Shown: positions 23,532 through 35,562, counted from the stretch's first letter. The stretch: 64,000 nucleotides of DNA from Phytoseiulus persimilis (GCA_037576195.1 CM075104.1:1370775-1434774); one strand, 5' to 3'. Program-made: numbers and translations. Notes: generated from the letters alone by a model not told the origin.

Positions 23532-25450
23532 CTACGGCTCAACGACAGAGGAATCGACCAGTGGAGATTCCGCGGGCAACGGCGCAGTGCGCCTTTGTTG
23601 ACTCCTTCCATCGAACTTCAGACTTTCGCAACGTAGTCTGAACCCCGTGATAGATTATTATTTCTATTCCTAAAATTTTCTCAGGAGCAGATCGCCCATT
23701 AGGGACTAATTTATTCATCATCCGTATCGATGGAGCGCCCCCATCCCGTATTTTCCGCGATTGTTCACATTGTCATGGCGGCGCTCTGAGCGTAAAATTT
23801 CTTCAGACCACTCGACTGGAAGATCTTTATGAGAGAATCATATCAACCGGAACGGGGAAATGATGACGAGGCTGCAATAGAGAGCAAGCGGATAGCTCCG
23901 TTACCCGACAATTTTGTGCTTACGCTCCTCAGAGAATAGTTTAGCATTCTGTTCTGGTTCGATCCTCCGGTGATCTGGGACAATTTAGCTCTTCCCGCAG
24001 GTTTCTTTCTACAGCCTTGTTTCCGGTCCCTTCATTATCGGACGATGTCTTCGAACGGATTTGGAAATGGGGATGAATAACGTGCGTTTATCATGTCATG
24101 TCGAGAATGGATCTCTCATTGTCAGAGCGAATGTGGCTAAACGGTCGGAGATGTCTTTTCGACATGTGTCAAGGCGAGAGACAGGTCATTCTGTACAATT
24201 TAGTATGTACAGATAGTGCTGTGTTTCCTTTCGCGTGTCCTGCTTTCTTCTGCCTCGTATTGTTGGAAGGAACTCGAATGAGAACGGCGGAACGACAAGA
24301 TTAAAATCCAAGGGTGTCGCTGTTTTCCTTTGCTTTGCGACCCAGGGGTATCAAGATACATTCGCTATTCCACAAGCATACATTAGCCCAACGCTAATGT
24401 ATAGAGTGTTACCGCTCTATACAAATCCGCTTGGATGTCCCTTCTAGTATTTTCACCGTCTTATTCGGAAACTCGAAGGCTCCGCATAGAAGGTTCGTTT
24501 GGATCGAACGGAACCTAATTTGAGGGAGAGGGTTTTCGAGCTCCCGGGCTTCCGAGCTCCCGGGTTCTCGAGCTCCCGGCTTGTAACCTCTCGTGATGGC
24601 CCAGCGTGCAGTCGAGAACAACTCGTTCCCGCGCCTAGACAAATTCCACGAGTGCTCGATTCGCCCCAATACATTCATTTAGTAAGTCAACTGTCCGCCA
24701 CTTGGGTATAAAGTACCAGGGAGAAGGCTCTGCTCACGATGAAACCTTTCGAAACAATCGCTCCATCTCAAAGCGAGAACTTGTCCAAGTGTGACCCTAT
24801 GTGATCGACGTCAGCTGTATGTGATCAATTCCGTGTGACACATCTAAACTATCCTTGTCGCAACAATACAACGCTCCGCTGACGGATGCTTCTAACAGTA
24901 CTCGCTCAACATTTCATGGCTCATTGACCGACCGATTCATGTTTTCTGATCTCACCCCGATACCCCTGAAGCACGTCGTCTTGGAGGGAGATTGGGCAAT
25001 AAATCGATGAGTTTCGATCAATGACTTCCAAGTTTGAGGTAGCTCATGCTGAGCGTCTTAGAACCAATTATCAATCAAAACTTAGGAATGCCATACACAA
25101 CGACTATCTCGACAACCTACGGCAAACTACGACAACGCTCCGTGAGCGGAAATCTCTGTGAGCTATGTTCAAACACGCATTGAACGGGCAGTGGCGTTTT
25201 CTCAAAACATGGATGTTCATACAACACGACGAGAACTGCAGTTCCAACGTTCCCCATCCGCGGCCAAAACAATGACAGAGCCAGAGCTGTGGCTCTTCCC
25301 GCAAGACTCTCCAGAATCATGGCCATCCGACCCGTGAAGGTTCAACTCTTCAAACGTGGGCTTACGTGCTACCAGCGAGGGCTCGCGTGTTTTGCCGGGA
25401 GCTGGCCGCAACGGAACTGAAACCACCTAGAGCTGTGCTCTAAGGCACTG
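23532..25450. other. 1.9 kb without recognised genes
   Basis: No coding domain was recognised except the dispersed repeat at 24485-24605. Confidence 0.45.
24485..24605. repeat. Dispersed GGGAGCTCG-rich repeat, copy B
   Basis: Contains CGAGCTCCCGGG units at about 24537, 24553 and 24570, flanked by AACCTAATTTGAGGGAGAG. It is the inverted counterpart of 20513-20640. Function unknown; probably a minisatellite-bearing fragment of a mobile element. Confidence 0.6.
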
Positions 25451-26510
25451 TAGGATAGCATATACTTGGGAATAACATTGTGTGATGGAACAAACTATCT
25501 CAAGAAACAGGAAGATGTTTGGATCAACACGTCCAAAAAAGCCCTGAACCAGATGCACGCTCAGGTACTCTGGAGCTCTAGCAAATTTGAGCTGTCGAAG
25601 ACATTCTGGAAAGCAGTGGCTGTTCCCGAACTAACTTATGCTAATTCAGTCACGGTGATGACTAAGAAAACGAGCGACGAGTTGGAGAAGACCCAACGGC
25701 GCGCAGCGCGATGGGCACTCGGCATCACAGGGTGGAATGTTGCCAACGAATTCCTTGAGTCCGAACTCAACTGGTCATCCTTCGAAGCGCGGGAGGCCAA
25801 GAGTAAACTCAAGTATTTTGCTCGAATCAGTTGCATGGCAGCCACTCGCTGGCCGAGAATGATACTGGACATGCTGAGAGCGCGAAACATTGATACAAAA
25901 GCCTGTGCACGCGTGGAAGAGCTCAAAGTCAAGTTCAGATGCGACACATTGCAAATAGAACGAGATGAGACTGGAAGAGCACTCCTCGGCATCTATAATC
26001 GTTTACTGAACGAAAAGATCAAAGCCACGCAGGAAAACGACTGGCTAAACGGGATGGCTAGTGAATCTTCACTCGAATTGTACCGAATGCACAAGGAGTC
26101 GAGAACAACAGCCGTTCACATATATGTACGACAATAGTAGGGGGTCCGCACTCCTGGCACTTGGCAGAGCTGGAGGTCTCCCTACGAAGGAGTATCGGTC
26201 TCGTTTCTCCGCCAACCCGGAACCGACTTGCAGCAGATGTGGCATCAGCGAGGAAACACTAGGACATGTGATATTCCAATGTAACGATGCACACCACACG
26301 ACGGAGGACCTCCTAACCAACTTGGGACTGAACAGTGAGTTGAATCGATTCGCCGCGGAAGCAACAAAACGACTCCTCGAGAAATGGGAGCGGGAGAACA
26401 TAGGCTCCGCTGAGCTTGCTCGCGCCTGAAGTGAAAGGCTGATGTGCATATATATTATGTTATGTATACACACAGATCCAAATGAAACCATAAACCACAT
26501 CACGCGCTCT
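25451..26510 (+). pseudogene. Non-LTR retrotransposon reverse transcriptase, 3' fragment
   Basis: Starts at the post-palm YLGITL motif and reads SIYLGITLCDGTNYL, then LTYANSVTVMTKKT, RWALGITGWN and RISCMAATRWPRMIL, into MYDNSRGSALLALGRAGG. It ends with C-x2-C-x8-H-x4-C (CSRCGISEETLGHVIFQC) and stops at 26427-26429. A single-base frameshift at about 26.11-26.14 kb separates the first 220 codons from the knuckle region. The short AT-rich stretch to about 26.48 kb could be the 3' UTR. The copy is strongly 5'-truncated: no FADD block remains. Confidence 0.85.
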
Positions 26511-26884
26511 GTCGCTGCCCCTCAGCGGCTTGCTCCTATGATACCGGTCGGTACGGGGATCATGGAACGTAAGCCTACGGAACCACTAGTTCAATGACTG
26601 AACTCGACCCCGATTTCTTTTCTCCGTCGGATTGAATGACCTCCGGGCGGGTTCGAGGTGGTACTTCAGATGTTCGAAATAACCGATTCTAAATGAATCC
26701 ATAATGTGGTAGATTTATGATTCATTCCTCCCCGGTAAACTCTCTCTCTGTTGCACGACTGATAGTTCACATGGAAACATACGATACATGGGACTTCGCT
26801 GCAGGATATGCAGCCGATGAACGGCAATGCCTTGCAATCTGGCGTAGTACAGCAGCCTCTGAACCTGAACAACACCAGACTTTC
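26511..26884. other. Short gap, nothing recognised
   Basis: About 370 bp between the LINE tail and the hAT MITE. Confidence 0.5.
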
Positions 26885-27109
26885 ATCTAGACCAGTGGTT
26901 CTCAAAGTGGTCGACCCCCAGGGGGTCAATAGCCGATCTCCGGTTTACAGAGGTGATGCCGGGGTGGATTCGATCAAACTTCTTTGCGTCCACGTAGGTG
27001 GATCAAGGGGTCGACAATCGAACCCCTGGGGGACGGCAGTCCATAATCTTCAACGAGGTCGCCTAGGTGGTCGATGGGTCAGTGGAGTTTGAGAACCACT
27101 GATCTAGAC
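26885..27109. mobile_element. hAT MITE, 209 bp, with perfect 8-bp target duplications
   Basis: The element spans 26893-27101. It begins CAGTGGTTCTCAAA and ends TTTGAGAACCACTG, a perfect 14-bp terminal inverted repeat. It is flanked on both sides by ATCTAGAC (26885-26892 and 27102-27109). An 8-bp duplication with CAG...CTG ends is diagnostic of the hAT superfamily, and the terminal motif resembles Charlie/SPIN-type ends. The interior encodes nothing recognisable. Confidence 0.95.
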
Positions 27110-27828
27110 TTCAAAATTCCATATCCGAGACTTCGAAATTCGCAATACCCAAACCACGAAGCCACATCGGACCGGATGAAGGAAGCTGAGATTAATGATT
27201 CTTCTTTCATTATTCCCGGTTTCTTTGCGTCTTTCCAGCCGTTTCCCCATATGTTCAGTTCCAAAACGCTCCCAGTTTGAACATACTCAATCTGCCCATT
27301 TTCCGATAGGTCGAGAGCTCAATCCATGCTTCGCGGGCCTCTTTTCGATCCGCATCCGTTCAGCCCGACAGCAGAGCGGCACTTCTTCGACTTCCCTCGT
27401 CAGTCGAATGGAACGGAATACCGGTATTCTCAGGAAAGCCAGATGGGAACGAGGTGCTATACTCGATTCAATTTGTTTCGTAGCGGGCATTTACATGTTG
27501 GATCTCCACAATCTCCTTTTATTCCGAGAAGTTGCGGATTTTACCGATATCGAGGATTGCTGAAATATTTGAAACGCATCCTAAGCGCAAATCTGGCGAG
27601 TAATATGGAGTGGTATGGGTTGATTTATACATGTGACTCCTGGGATGATATAGCAGCGTCATATTCCTCCAGTATCAGAGGCGATTTTTCCCAGCAGGAT
27701 ATTGCTCGCTCTTCGAATACAGATCAGCCCTCGCAATGTTCTTTCCATTCGGATCGAGTGCTCGTGGTTCTCCTGCATTGGCGTATGATGGACCAGCCGG
27801 CCGCGCTGTGCGCGGTTGGACGGCGTTC
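27110..27828. other. No recognised gene
   Basis: A long plus-strand open frame (27326-28069) crosses this region. It runs into repeat-derived sequence and has no recognisable domain. Confidence 0.4.
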
Positions 27829-27905
27829 CCTGGCATCGAGGCACATTTCTCTCTCTTCACTGGGTCAGCATCATGGTTTCGAAAAGTATGGTCAGATTGC
27901 TCCCC
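27829..27905 (-). repeat. Fragment of the 45-bp-minisatellite element family
   Basis: Contains GGCATCGAGGCAC, then CTCTTCACTGGGTCAGCAT and GGTTTCGAAAAGTATGGTCAGATTG. The same order occurs at the inner edge of the 35.6-37.2 kb element (reverse complement of 37010-37075) and on both sides of the Copia insertion at 54.3/58.0 kb. Confidence 0.7.
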
Positions 27906-28506
27906 CTTCAGACTTGTATATGATGGATGCTTCCCGCTCCCATTTCATCTATCGAACATTTAGGGTGTTTTCGTCGGACTCCATTGTGGTGTGTGAGAGC
28001 CAGTGGCATAGCCACCGTTTGCTGTCCGACCTCTTCGCAAACCCTCTCGCTGTTGCACCTTTCTGGTGAATCGCAAGATTCAATATCCGAGTCATCCATT
28101 CATTCCAAATCCTGGCTTGCTTGGTTCGTACATTCTCCTCCACTCCGAGCTCAATGTGTCGATGGTCTGCGATAACTCGAACCTCTGAACGCGAGAAGTT
28201 ATCATTAGGCAGCTGTCGTGAAGAGCGAATACGACACCGGCGTTTCAGGGAACCAGGCGATACGTGAGAGCTACTTTGAGAGCAACTCCTCAGAACGCAT
28301 GACGAACCACAGGAGTTCAGATCAGGGAAGAGTGTTCAAGACTCCGAGCTGTGTAGAAAAGGGAGAAACATAGAGCTGTTCAAATATTGACTTCGGATAG
28401 ACAACGCCTGTTTCCAACGAAGCTAGCATACACAGATTGTCTTCCCTCCGTCTTCTCTCGTGGATCCTCCAGTGCTCGGGTCCAGTGCTCTAACCTTCGG
28501 GTCTTT
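27906..28506. other. No recognised gene
   Basis: About 600 bp with no recognisable coding domain or repeat. Confidence 0.4.
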
Positions 28507-29476
28507 TCATTGTGCTTGAAGGTTCGGGAATAGTGTGGGCGTTGGAGGTTCTGCATCCTTCCTTGGCGCTCTCGATTCAAAAAACTCTCTGGCCGTCGAC
28601 TGCTCTCTATCGGCAAGAGAGTGATTTGTACCACCGCCAACTGCGATGCCAATCAGAGCCCCAGCCTGATTGGGCGCAAAGGAGCGTTCGGCATTCAACA
28701 GAGGAGTCTTTTGTTCGAAGAACTGTCTGTCAGCTTGGGCCACATTCACGGTATTCGTTGCCAACATCTCATCCTCCGCCTGGAACTTCCTCTTGTCTGC
28801 ATCAAATTGATTCGTCTGCTCATCAGCCTTCGTGAACATGTGTGAAAAACTTCCAGGCAGTATTTCTCCTCATAAACATTTAAGAAGATCACCGCCGCGC
28901 TCAAGCCCAAATCGGTATGAGGGTTTACCTGTCGGTGTCAAGCCCAAGTCCCCCACTCGAATGTCCCGCTCGGTTCCCCCATTCGGCGTGGGAGCGCTTA
29001 ATTGGGACTCAACTGAAATAAGGTTGATGATCGGAATGAAGTGCTTCGGCAATTTTTCAACCTTCCTCAAAAAGTAGAATACGCGCGGCTCCGTTCAGCC
29101 AGTCAAGTGCTCCGCTGGTTTCTTCACAAAGTTCCCCTCGACTTTTAAATTGACAGCTCGATCTGTTTAAATCAAAGTCCATCAAAACTCTTCCCGAAAC
29201 AAACTGGAATAATCCATTCATACAAGGGCGAATTGAGAACTTTCCCAGGTCACCGAATCTAATATTTATAGGTGTTCCAAACGGATGGGGTTGAATAACA
29301 TGACAGGCTGGAAGCACGGCAATGACCGTATGCATTAGTCTTGAGATCCCAGGCCTCACCGAAAACTGCCCAGGCCCCGCAGGAGACGTTTGGATGATTA
29401 TGTGTGGCCACTCCCGTACCGCTAGTAAGAGCTCTCCTCTAGATTCTTGCTCCGACCTCCGTCCGTCTCGATCCAT
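28507..29476 (-). pseudogene. Unidentified coding remnant, minus strand
   Basis: Three open segments follow one another on the minus strand (29476-29057, 29070-28870, 28839-28507). The last two share one frame and are separated by a single TGA near 28.87 kb. Together they form about 190 nearly open codons with a hydrophilic composition unlike the chance frames elsewhere. The final segment reads FTKADEQTNQFDADKRKF, then AQADRQFFEQ and GALIGIAVGGG. The spacing of A-D-E...F-D and A-D-R-Q-F-F is faintly like the phospholipase A2 region of parvovirus-type capsid proteins. The Y-L-G-P-G calcium loop and the catalytic H-D are not seen, so I do not assign it. It could equally be a transposon ORF. Confidence 0.35.
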
Positions 29477-29774
29477 CTGCGGGGGAAGTTCACACCTGGT
29501 TTCAAGGATACATTACTCCATTTGTTCCGTGGTGCCTACAGAGTCTTTAGACCCGGATGCGCCACTCCCGCTCACGTCTCACTACTACTGGGCGCACTAC
29601 TGCGAGCCACTGGGTGCAAGAAGTAAAATCCATTAATTTCGACCTCATACAGCTCTCAGCGTTGAGTAATATTAGTTTCCGTTCAAACAGGGATACGTAG
29701 GTGCCGAATCGTCCGGGAACGCCAACCTGATTGAAGTGCCCGAGCCATGTTGTCCGCCACAAGAGTGGGCATCG
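29477..29774. other. Gap, nothing recognised
   Basis: About 300 bp up to the left end of the BED-type hAT element. Confidence 0.5.
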
Positions 29775-32280
29775 CAAGGAACCGCAAATTTTTGGAACCG
29801 CGGCTCACGGTTCTCTGAGAACCGCAAGTGAGAGCCGCGACCAACGGCCGGTATGATAACGGCTTGCCTTCCGGGATTCACGACCGCACATAACTTTTAT
29901 CTCACGAAACTAACACAAGCACAAAGTCATTTACAAGGTGACTGGGCGCAAACCTCCACATTCTATTCATATCAGTCGGCCCCGAACTGGAAAGCTTCGC
30001 GGAGGATGAAGATGTCATCTAGGGTGGAAGGGTTCAGTCTCCCGCGATGTTCTCCCAGCAGTGAACGAACAATGGAGAAATCGCGCTCCGGCTGAACCGA
30101 AGTTGGTGGTACTGCCATCAGGGTTTGAAAGCAACGCCCTGAGAGTTGGCCTCGCCCACCACCAGCATAGTGTAACGCAAACTCTCTTTGGAGGGGTTAG
30201 CCGGTCGGTGCGCTCGTTTCGATCTGTAAGCCTGAAGACAAGACCGGAGCTGAGAATCAACACCGGAAATTCAGCCGAGATTCTGAGCCTCTTTGATTCA
30301 AAATGAATGCTGGCGATTGTGTTTGTGGGAATACGCGAATCCTACTCAGAACAAAAGTTCTGTGTGAGGTTCAGCATGTATGATTCCCGTCGGGTGCCGG
30401 CAGAAGTAGTCGCCGCGGAAATGTGATCCCATGCCGTCTCCCACGCTACCTCAATCCGGAGAAAGAAATCAATTGGGAATGGTCATCAAGGGATCAATGT
30501 GTGATCGGAACAAACAATCTCCCAGTTGGAAACACTCACCGAGTGATTTCCCACGACCTCAGAGTCGTTGGGCAAGGGCTCTACCTCGGAATTGAGAATG
30601 TCTCCTAAGACTCGCAGCATCTCTGTTTTCGATGGTCTTGGCTGACCGATTCCCAACTCCAATCGAAAACTGTATTCGTAATTGTGCAGAACTGCTAAAA
30701 CCGATGAGATCACAGTTCGTCGCTTCACGAGCTCATGTTTCAAGTTCTCATGGAATGTTCTGGCGAGTTCAGATTCTTGTGCACGGAGACCATCATGCAG
30801 GAAATTTAAAACACCATCGGCATGGAGAAGCGTCGCATCTTCTTTGCAAAGCAGAAGTATGGCGCATTTTAACGGGGAGAGAACGGCATTCATACGTTTG
30901 AGAGCCTCAACGTCGTGAACGTTTATCGGGACACTGTGCCTAGACAGCACAATGTTGAGTGCTGGTAGTATCAGAGGAGTTCGTTCTATCATCAAACACG
31001 TTGAGTACCAGCGTGTGCGGCAGTCAAGCTTCGGACGCAGTTCTCTCCCGTTGAATTCGTCCCTCGCCGTGGTTTTCCGAATTTCATCCATCATGTTCGG
31101 TTTTTTCTTTGAACTCTCTGACAACCGATCTCAGACGTTTGATGACTTCGCCGACTAAGACGGAAGGCATCGCATTTTCTGAATGGTCCCCCTTTTCCAT
31201 CTCTTCCTCGGAGGCTGTTACATATTCATCTTCGCCGCTGTCTGACTCGTTTTCCCATTCGGCTTCCCCTGCCTTTTCCGGGCCCTTCTGATTGTCCGTT
31301 AGTTTTCTTGTAGCTCTTTCGGGTTCGAGCATTTCAATGTCGAAAACCAGACCTTGTTTCCCGAAGATCAGTTTCCCGCAGACCTGAATCTCGTCTCCAT
31401 CAACGGCTCTTTTAGAGTTTGTCGCTCGATCTGTCGATGATGAGTAGTCACTGACTGTTTTCGTTCAATCCATGCTGTGTCTTCAAATGTTTGCTCAAAG
31501 CGCACGTCGATCTTTCTGTTTTTAATTCCTGAGTTTCGAGATACGAAAACAATTACTCACTGAGTTTGGAGCTCCGAACGCAAATGCAGCTACGGTCAAA
31601 GCTGTGTTTTTCGTTTTCCCCAGCTGCTGGGAGTCAGTTATCTGGAGCATGCTATCGTGCGAAAACGTGTGAAATGTCCCGAAGATTCTAGCTCCATTGA
31701 AATTCCCACCTTGGAACAGACAACGCATTTGGCTTGTAAGCCACGTTTCAAAAACCATTTCCAGACCCAACTTCCTGGGTGCACCACTTTAGCAAAACCA
31801 CTCATCGTTGCGTCCCGTGGAGTGGGAAAGATTCCTCGTGATAGAGAACGGAATTCTCCCGGACGGAACCGGATCACAAGAGCGAGCTCAGAGAGATATT
31901 TTCGACGATTCGTGCAGCGATCCGTACCATGCGACTTGCATGGCACGACGGTGCGACGTGAGGCGAAGCAGAGAGCATGGTGATTTTAAAAGTTTGGCGC
32001 TCTCGTTCCTTTGAGGCATGGCCCTTGTGTGCCATTGAATAGCATCGCCATGGTGGCAAGTTCCTCAGGGAGTGGGCGTCGGCCTGGCGGTGGCTTCAAA
32101 GGATACTTCTGGAATTTCACCGAAATTTCGGCTCCCATTCCATCATTCGAACTGAGGTCTACCAAGGCAGTGAACGGTCAAAATCTCGGCTCGCTGATAA
32201 CGGCCAGATATAAGCGTCTTCCGCGCGGCTTCCGCGCGGCTTCTTGCGGTTCTGGAACCGCAGAATCTTGCGGTTCCTTG
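29775..32280 (-). mobile_element. BED-type hAT transposon with recognisable inverted ends
   Basis: The left end starts CAAGGAACCGCAA at 29775 and the right end finishes TTGCGGTTCCTTG at 32280, a 13-bp terminal inverted repeat. Subterminal GGAACCGC / GCGGTTCC copies continue inside both ends. The left end folds into a stem (CGCGGCTCAC...GTGAGAGCCGCG). The right end has a tandem CCGCGCGGCTT. The enclosed decayed transposase reads on the minus strand. The 8 bp outside the ends (GGGCATCG and CCTCGCTG) do not match, so either the duplication has decayed or one end was rearranged. Confidence 0.7.
30486..31946 (-). pseudogene. hAT transposase with BED zinc finger, broken
   Basis: A BED-like finger lies at about 31.65-31.85 kb (VWKWFLK...CVVCSK, with HTFSH in a second frame). 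An acidic linker (31332-31110) ends VGEVIKRLRSVVREFKE. The RNase H-like core region, in another frame, reads from PNMMDEIRKTT through LDCRTRWYSTCLMIERTPLI and DVEALKRMNAVLSPLKCAI to HNYEYSF. Frameshifts lie near 31.1 kb and 31.7 kb. The C-terminal dimerisation region is not visible after 30486. The R-T-R-W-(Y/N)-S-T block and the following helical insertion are typical of ZBED/Hermes-like hAT transposases. Confidence 0.75.
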
Positions 32281-33398
32281 CCTCGCTGCGATACCTACAC
32301 AAGAGTCATAATGTTGAGGCTTTCCAGTTGGGAGCTGGAAAAAAGAGTGCGGACCGTGCGAGAGTGGCACTATGAATGTACAAGCTCTCCTCCGTTCTTT
32401 CAGCGGCGTGAAAGCTCACTGCGCGGGGTAGAGGCTCTGGGATGCGCCACTTGTTCGTATTCGGGACAGTGTCCAATGATATGATCCGAGCACGGTTCGC
32501 GTGTCTCTAATTATTTGGTTGAATGAACTCGAGGAAGGAAACACGCTGCAGTAATTTACACGGTTACTTGTGTAATCTCCGGAATGAAAGACAGCAAGCA
32601 ATAAGATTGATGATACGCCTCAGAATTTCCCTCAGAAGAACTCCCTCTCGTTGCTTCGATAGGAATCCGGAACACTGCTTACGATTTTTGTGACGCATTG
32701 TGAGCCCCTAACCAGCTCAAAGCGACGATGTACCTGTGGAGAATCTCAACTCATGATCCGTGGGGTCTCACAGTTACATAGAACAGAGATTTCTAGACGC
32801 TCTCCTTGAGCTTTGCCCTGGAGAGGCGAGCGAAGAGCACGTTCAAGAAAATCCGAAGAATCTCAACGATCGCGCAATGCATGGGCGCTATATCGGATCG
32901 CGAGCTTCTGTAAACTCGACGAAGAAAGGGTGGTTGTCAGCCGCGACCAACCGCAACTGCGGATGAACTCGGCGTGACGCAGCTGCAACGAACACGGGAG
33001 AAAGTCTCATTGCTCTCGCACGGATTCGCTTCCGACCAGTGTTCACATCGCGATCGTTGACACAAGTTACGAATGAGGTCGAGTTGAGCGCTTCTTTCAT
33101 GGTGCGTACCCTCCAGCGCTCTCGTTGAACTCAACGAAGATAAGGAATATTGGGAACATAGGAACGGGAGCCAGGGCACCTGCAGAGGATCATGAAAGTG
33201 GTGGAGTTATTCAACTCCACGTCCAACGTCTTCTCCTCCCAGATGGAGGAGTCCGAAAAGCTCGGTACAAATGGGGAAGGAGCTCTGCGGTATTGCGTCC
33301 GGGTCAATACTTCCGCTCGGATCCCGGGAGTCCCGTTGTTAGTGCTGGTCGTTCACTGCCGAATTCCGGCCTCAATTGTTCTCCAAGTGCCATGGCTA
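32281..33398. other. 1.1 kb, nothing recognised
   Basis: No transposon ends or coding domains were recognised. Confidence 0.45.
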
Positions 33399-33801
33399 GG
33401 CATGAATTTCCGAGACTCGGAACTCGGAAAATAATTTCCGACTCGTAAACTACTATTTGACTCGGGACCGAATATCCATCATCAACGGACGTTTCCAACC
33501 CACCGAAATCATCCAAGAAATAGTTTCTATAGGAGGATATGATGATTTTTTTTTTCTCCAACGAGGTGTCTAGGCCAGTTGCTGGCCGGGGAATCCATTT
33601 ACGGACACCTGGGAAGAGGACCCAGGTAGTGTGAGACTCGTCCCGCCTGAGTAAGTAATACTCACTAACTCGGAAACTACTTCTTGGATGATTTCGGTGG
33701 GTTGGAAACGTCCGTTGATGATGGATCCCCGTTCCCGAGTCAAATATTGATTTCCGAGTCAGAAAATGATTTCCGAGTTCCGAGTCTCGGAAATTCATGC
33801 C
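33399..33801. repeat. 0.4-kb imperfect palindrome (foldback repeat)
   Basis: The left arm 33399-33531 and right arm 33670-33801 are inverted copies. Both contain GGCATGAATTTCCGAGACTCGGAACTCGGAAA at the outside and the ATGATGGAT...GGTGGGTTGGAAACGTCC block (or its complement) further in, around a loop of about 140 bp. The arms are rich in (T)TTCCGAGT/ACTCGGAAA. No target duplication is obvious. It is most likely a foldback MITE or an inverted duplication. Confidence 0.8.
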
Positions 33802-35429
33802 ATCTCATTGACACCTTCTGAGAAGCCCTCCCGACCTCGCCAAGCCAAGCGGACCCCGGTCTGTACACTAAGGGCACGTTCCAGGAGGGTTTGATCATAT
33901 TCAATTTTTGCCGCGGAATCGGATAGGCAAAGTTTGCGCAGGCACTTCCCAGATTCTGTGTCCCCTCCTCAGCGGGTTTCCCGATCAGGCTGATTTCGTG
34001 AGGCAGGCACTACTTGAAACATCGCCATGCAAGGGCTCTCCATATTTTCCGGAGGGAAGGGTCGTTCTAGTGGAAGATGACCGTGAGTTCCTCTTCGATC
34101 AAGTGAGTTATATCTCTCGAGAGCTACAACGATCCGCAGGTATCTTCGTCGTGCTGCTGTCGGTCTCTGACCGCTTGCTTCCCCTAGAAGCGAAACCTAC
34201 AAGATGTCCTCCGTTGGAATCGCCTACAGATATGCGACGCGCAAGTGAAAACGCCCGCCCGTCACTCCTGGGCACCCACGTTGACCCCATCGGCATCAAA
34301 CCAATTGGATTCGTCAGCTGCATCTGACCTCAACATCACCTGCGAAAAGCTCCGAAGACGCCTGGCTCGATATCCTCCTCGGAGTGATCCGTCCTTTGCA
34401 CAAATTTTAGAACCAGTAGACAGTACCGTCGTAACGCCCACGCGTTCGTTCACTTCACCAGGGAAATGGCTCAGTTCACATCGCTAATCATTCGTTTCGC
34501 CATCGATATCCTGCGATTTCCGGAACCCAAAGACCATCCCCCAGGATGATCCTGATTTCCAGCGGAAATCGAAGTTTCACTGTCATCAACAATCAGGAAA
34601 AGTTCAGCCAATCCTGAGCGGAAGCTCAGCCTCGAATCGCACCGGTTGTCACTTCTCTTGGGTTAGATCTCGCTCGGAAGCCAGAGAACTTAACGAGACG
34701 CGTCCTCGTCTGACTACTCACTCGGATGGGAAATACGACAGTTTGGCTTCCTACAGTTTCCCTGCTCCTGTGAACGATTGCGGGACTGTTCCCAAGTACA
34801 GAAGCAACGCGATGGACACGTCCCGAGAACTAAAGTTCTTCAGCGCAGAAGTTTCCGTCACCTTCACGGTCATCATGAACGTAAGGCGACTCTGTTCCAT
34901 CATTCGGGACGGAATTACCGGAGCTCCGCACGAACACTGGGCTCGCCACGCCCAAGAGGCTAAGGACCTCGCTTTGCGATCCGGCGCTGCTCCAAATGGT
35001 TAGCCAGAATTCGCAGGAGTCGGATTGTTCGTACTTCAACTGCGCGCGCGACAGGCTACCATCTCATCGAGCAGGATTGACTAGCAAGAGCTGCTCAGAG
35101 GATCCGATCAGCAGTGGGAATTCTCGGGACTCATGTGAAACGTACGAGAACCCTCCGTTGATGAGCCTCCAACGGTGCGTGTCTGGAGCCGCAGCGAATC
35201 TGGAGGCAACGTCACAATCCCTCGATCAGAGGCGCAATGGCAAGATAGCTAGCCGGAGACGCGAGCCTGACAGACACAGAATCATTGAGCTCTGCCAACG
35301 TCTTCTCTCTCAACAACGTATTCGGATTGTGGAGCTGAGAGATGATACCAAGCGGAAAAATATGCTGTCAACGCTGAGCAATAAGAACGGATAAATCATC
35401 CTCCAAGTTCTGGGCACCGACATTGAGAG
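33802..35429. other. 1.6 kb without recognised genes
   Basis: A plus-strand frame at 34996-35394 ends in a basic helical tail (RRREPDRHRIIELCQRLL...), but nothing identifies it. Confidence 0.4.
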
Positions 35430-35470
35430 CAGTGGCGTACCCAGGGGGGGAGGGCCCGCACCGATTCTGT
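35430..35470 (+). mobile_element. Orphan hAT terminal inverted repeat
   Basis: CAGTGGCGTACCCAGGGGGG followed by GAGGGCCCGCACCG is the classic left end of TTF/DUF4371-type hAT elements. It stands about 90 bp before the minisatellite element and has no visible partner nearby. Confidence 0.6.
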
Positions 35471-35562
35471 GTTATCAGGAAAGCCTTCGCAGGTTTGCTA
35501 AGCTTATCGTAGGGTTTCGACCAGTACCCCTCCACACGTGTCATAGTAAACTTATTCGTATA

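Noticed and set aside
27326..28069. 247-codon plus-strand open frame, one of the longest in the window
   Set aside because: No recognisable domain, and its middle crosses a non-coding repeat segment (27829-27905) shared with other sites, so it is not one gene.
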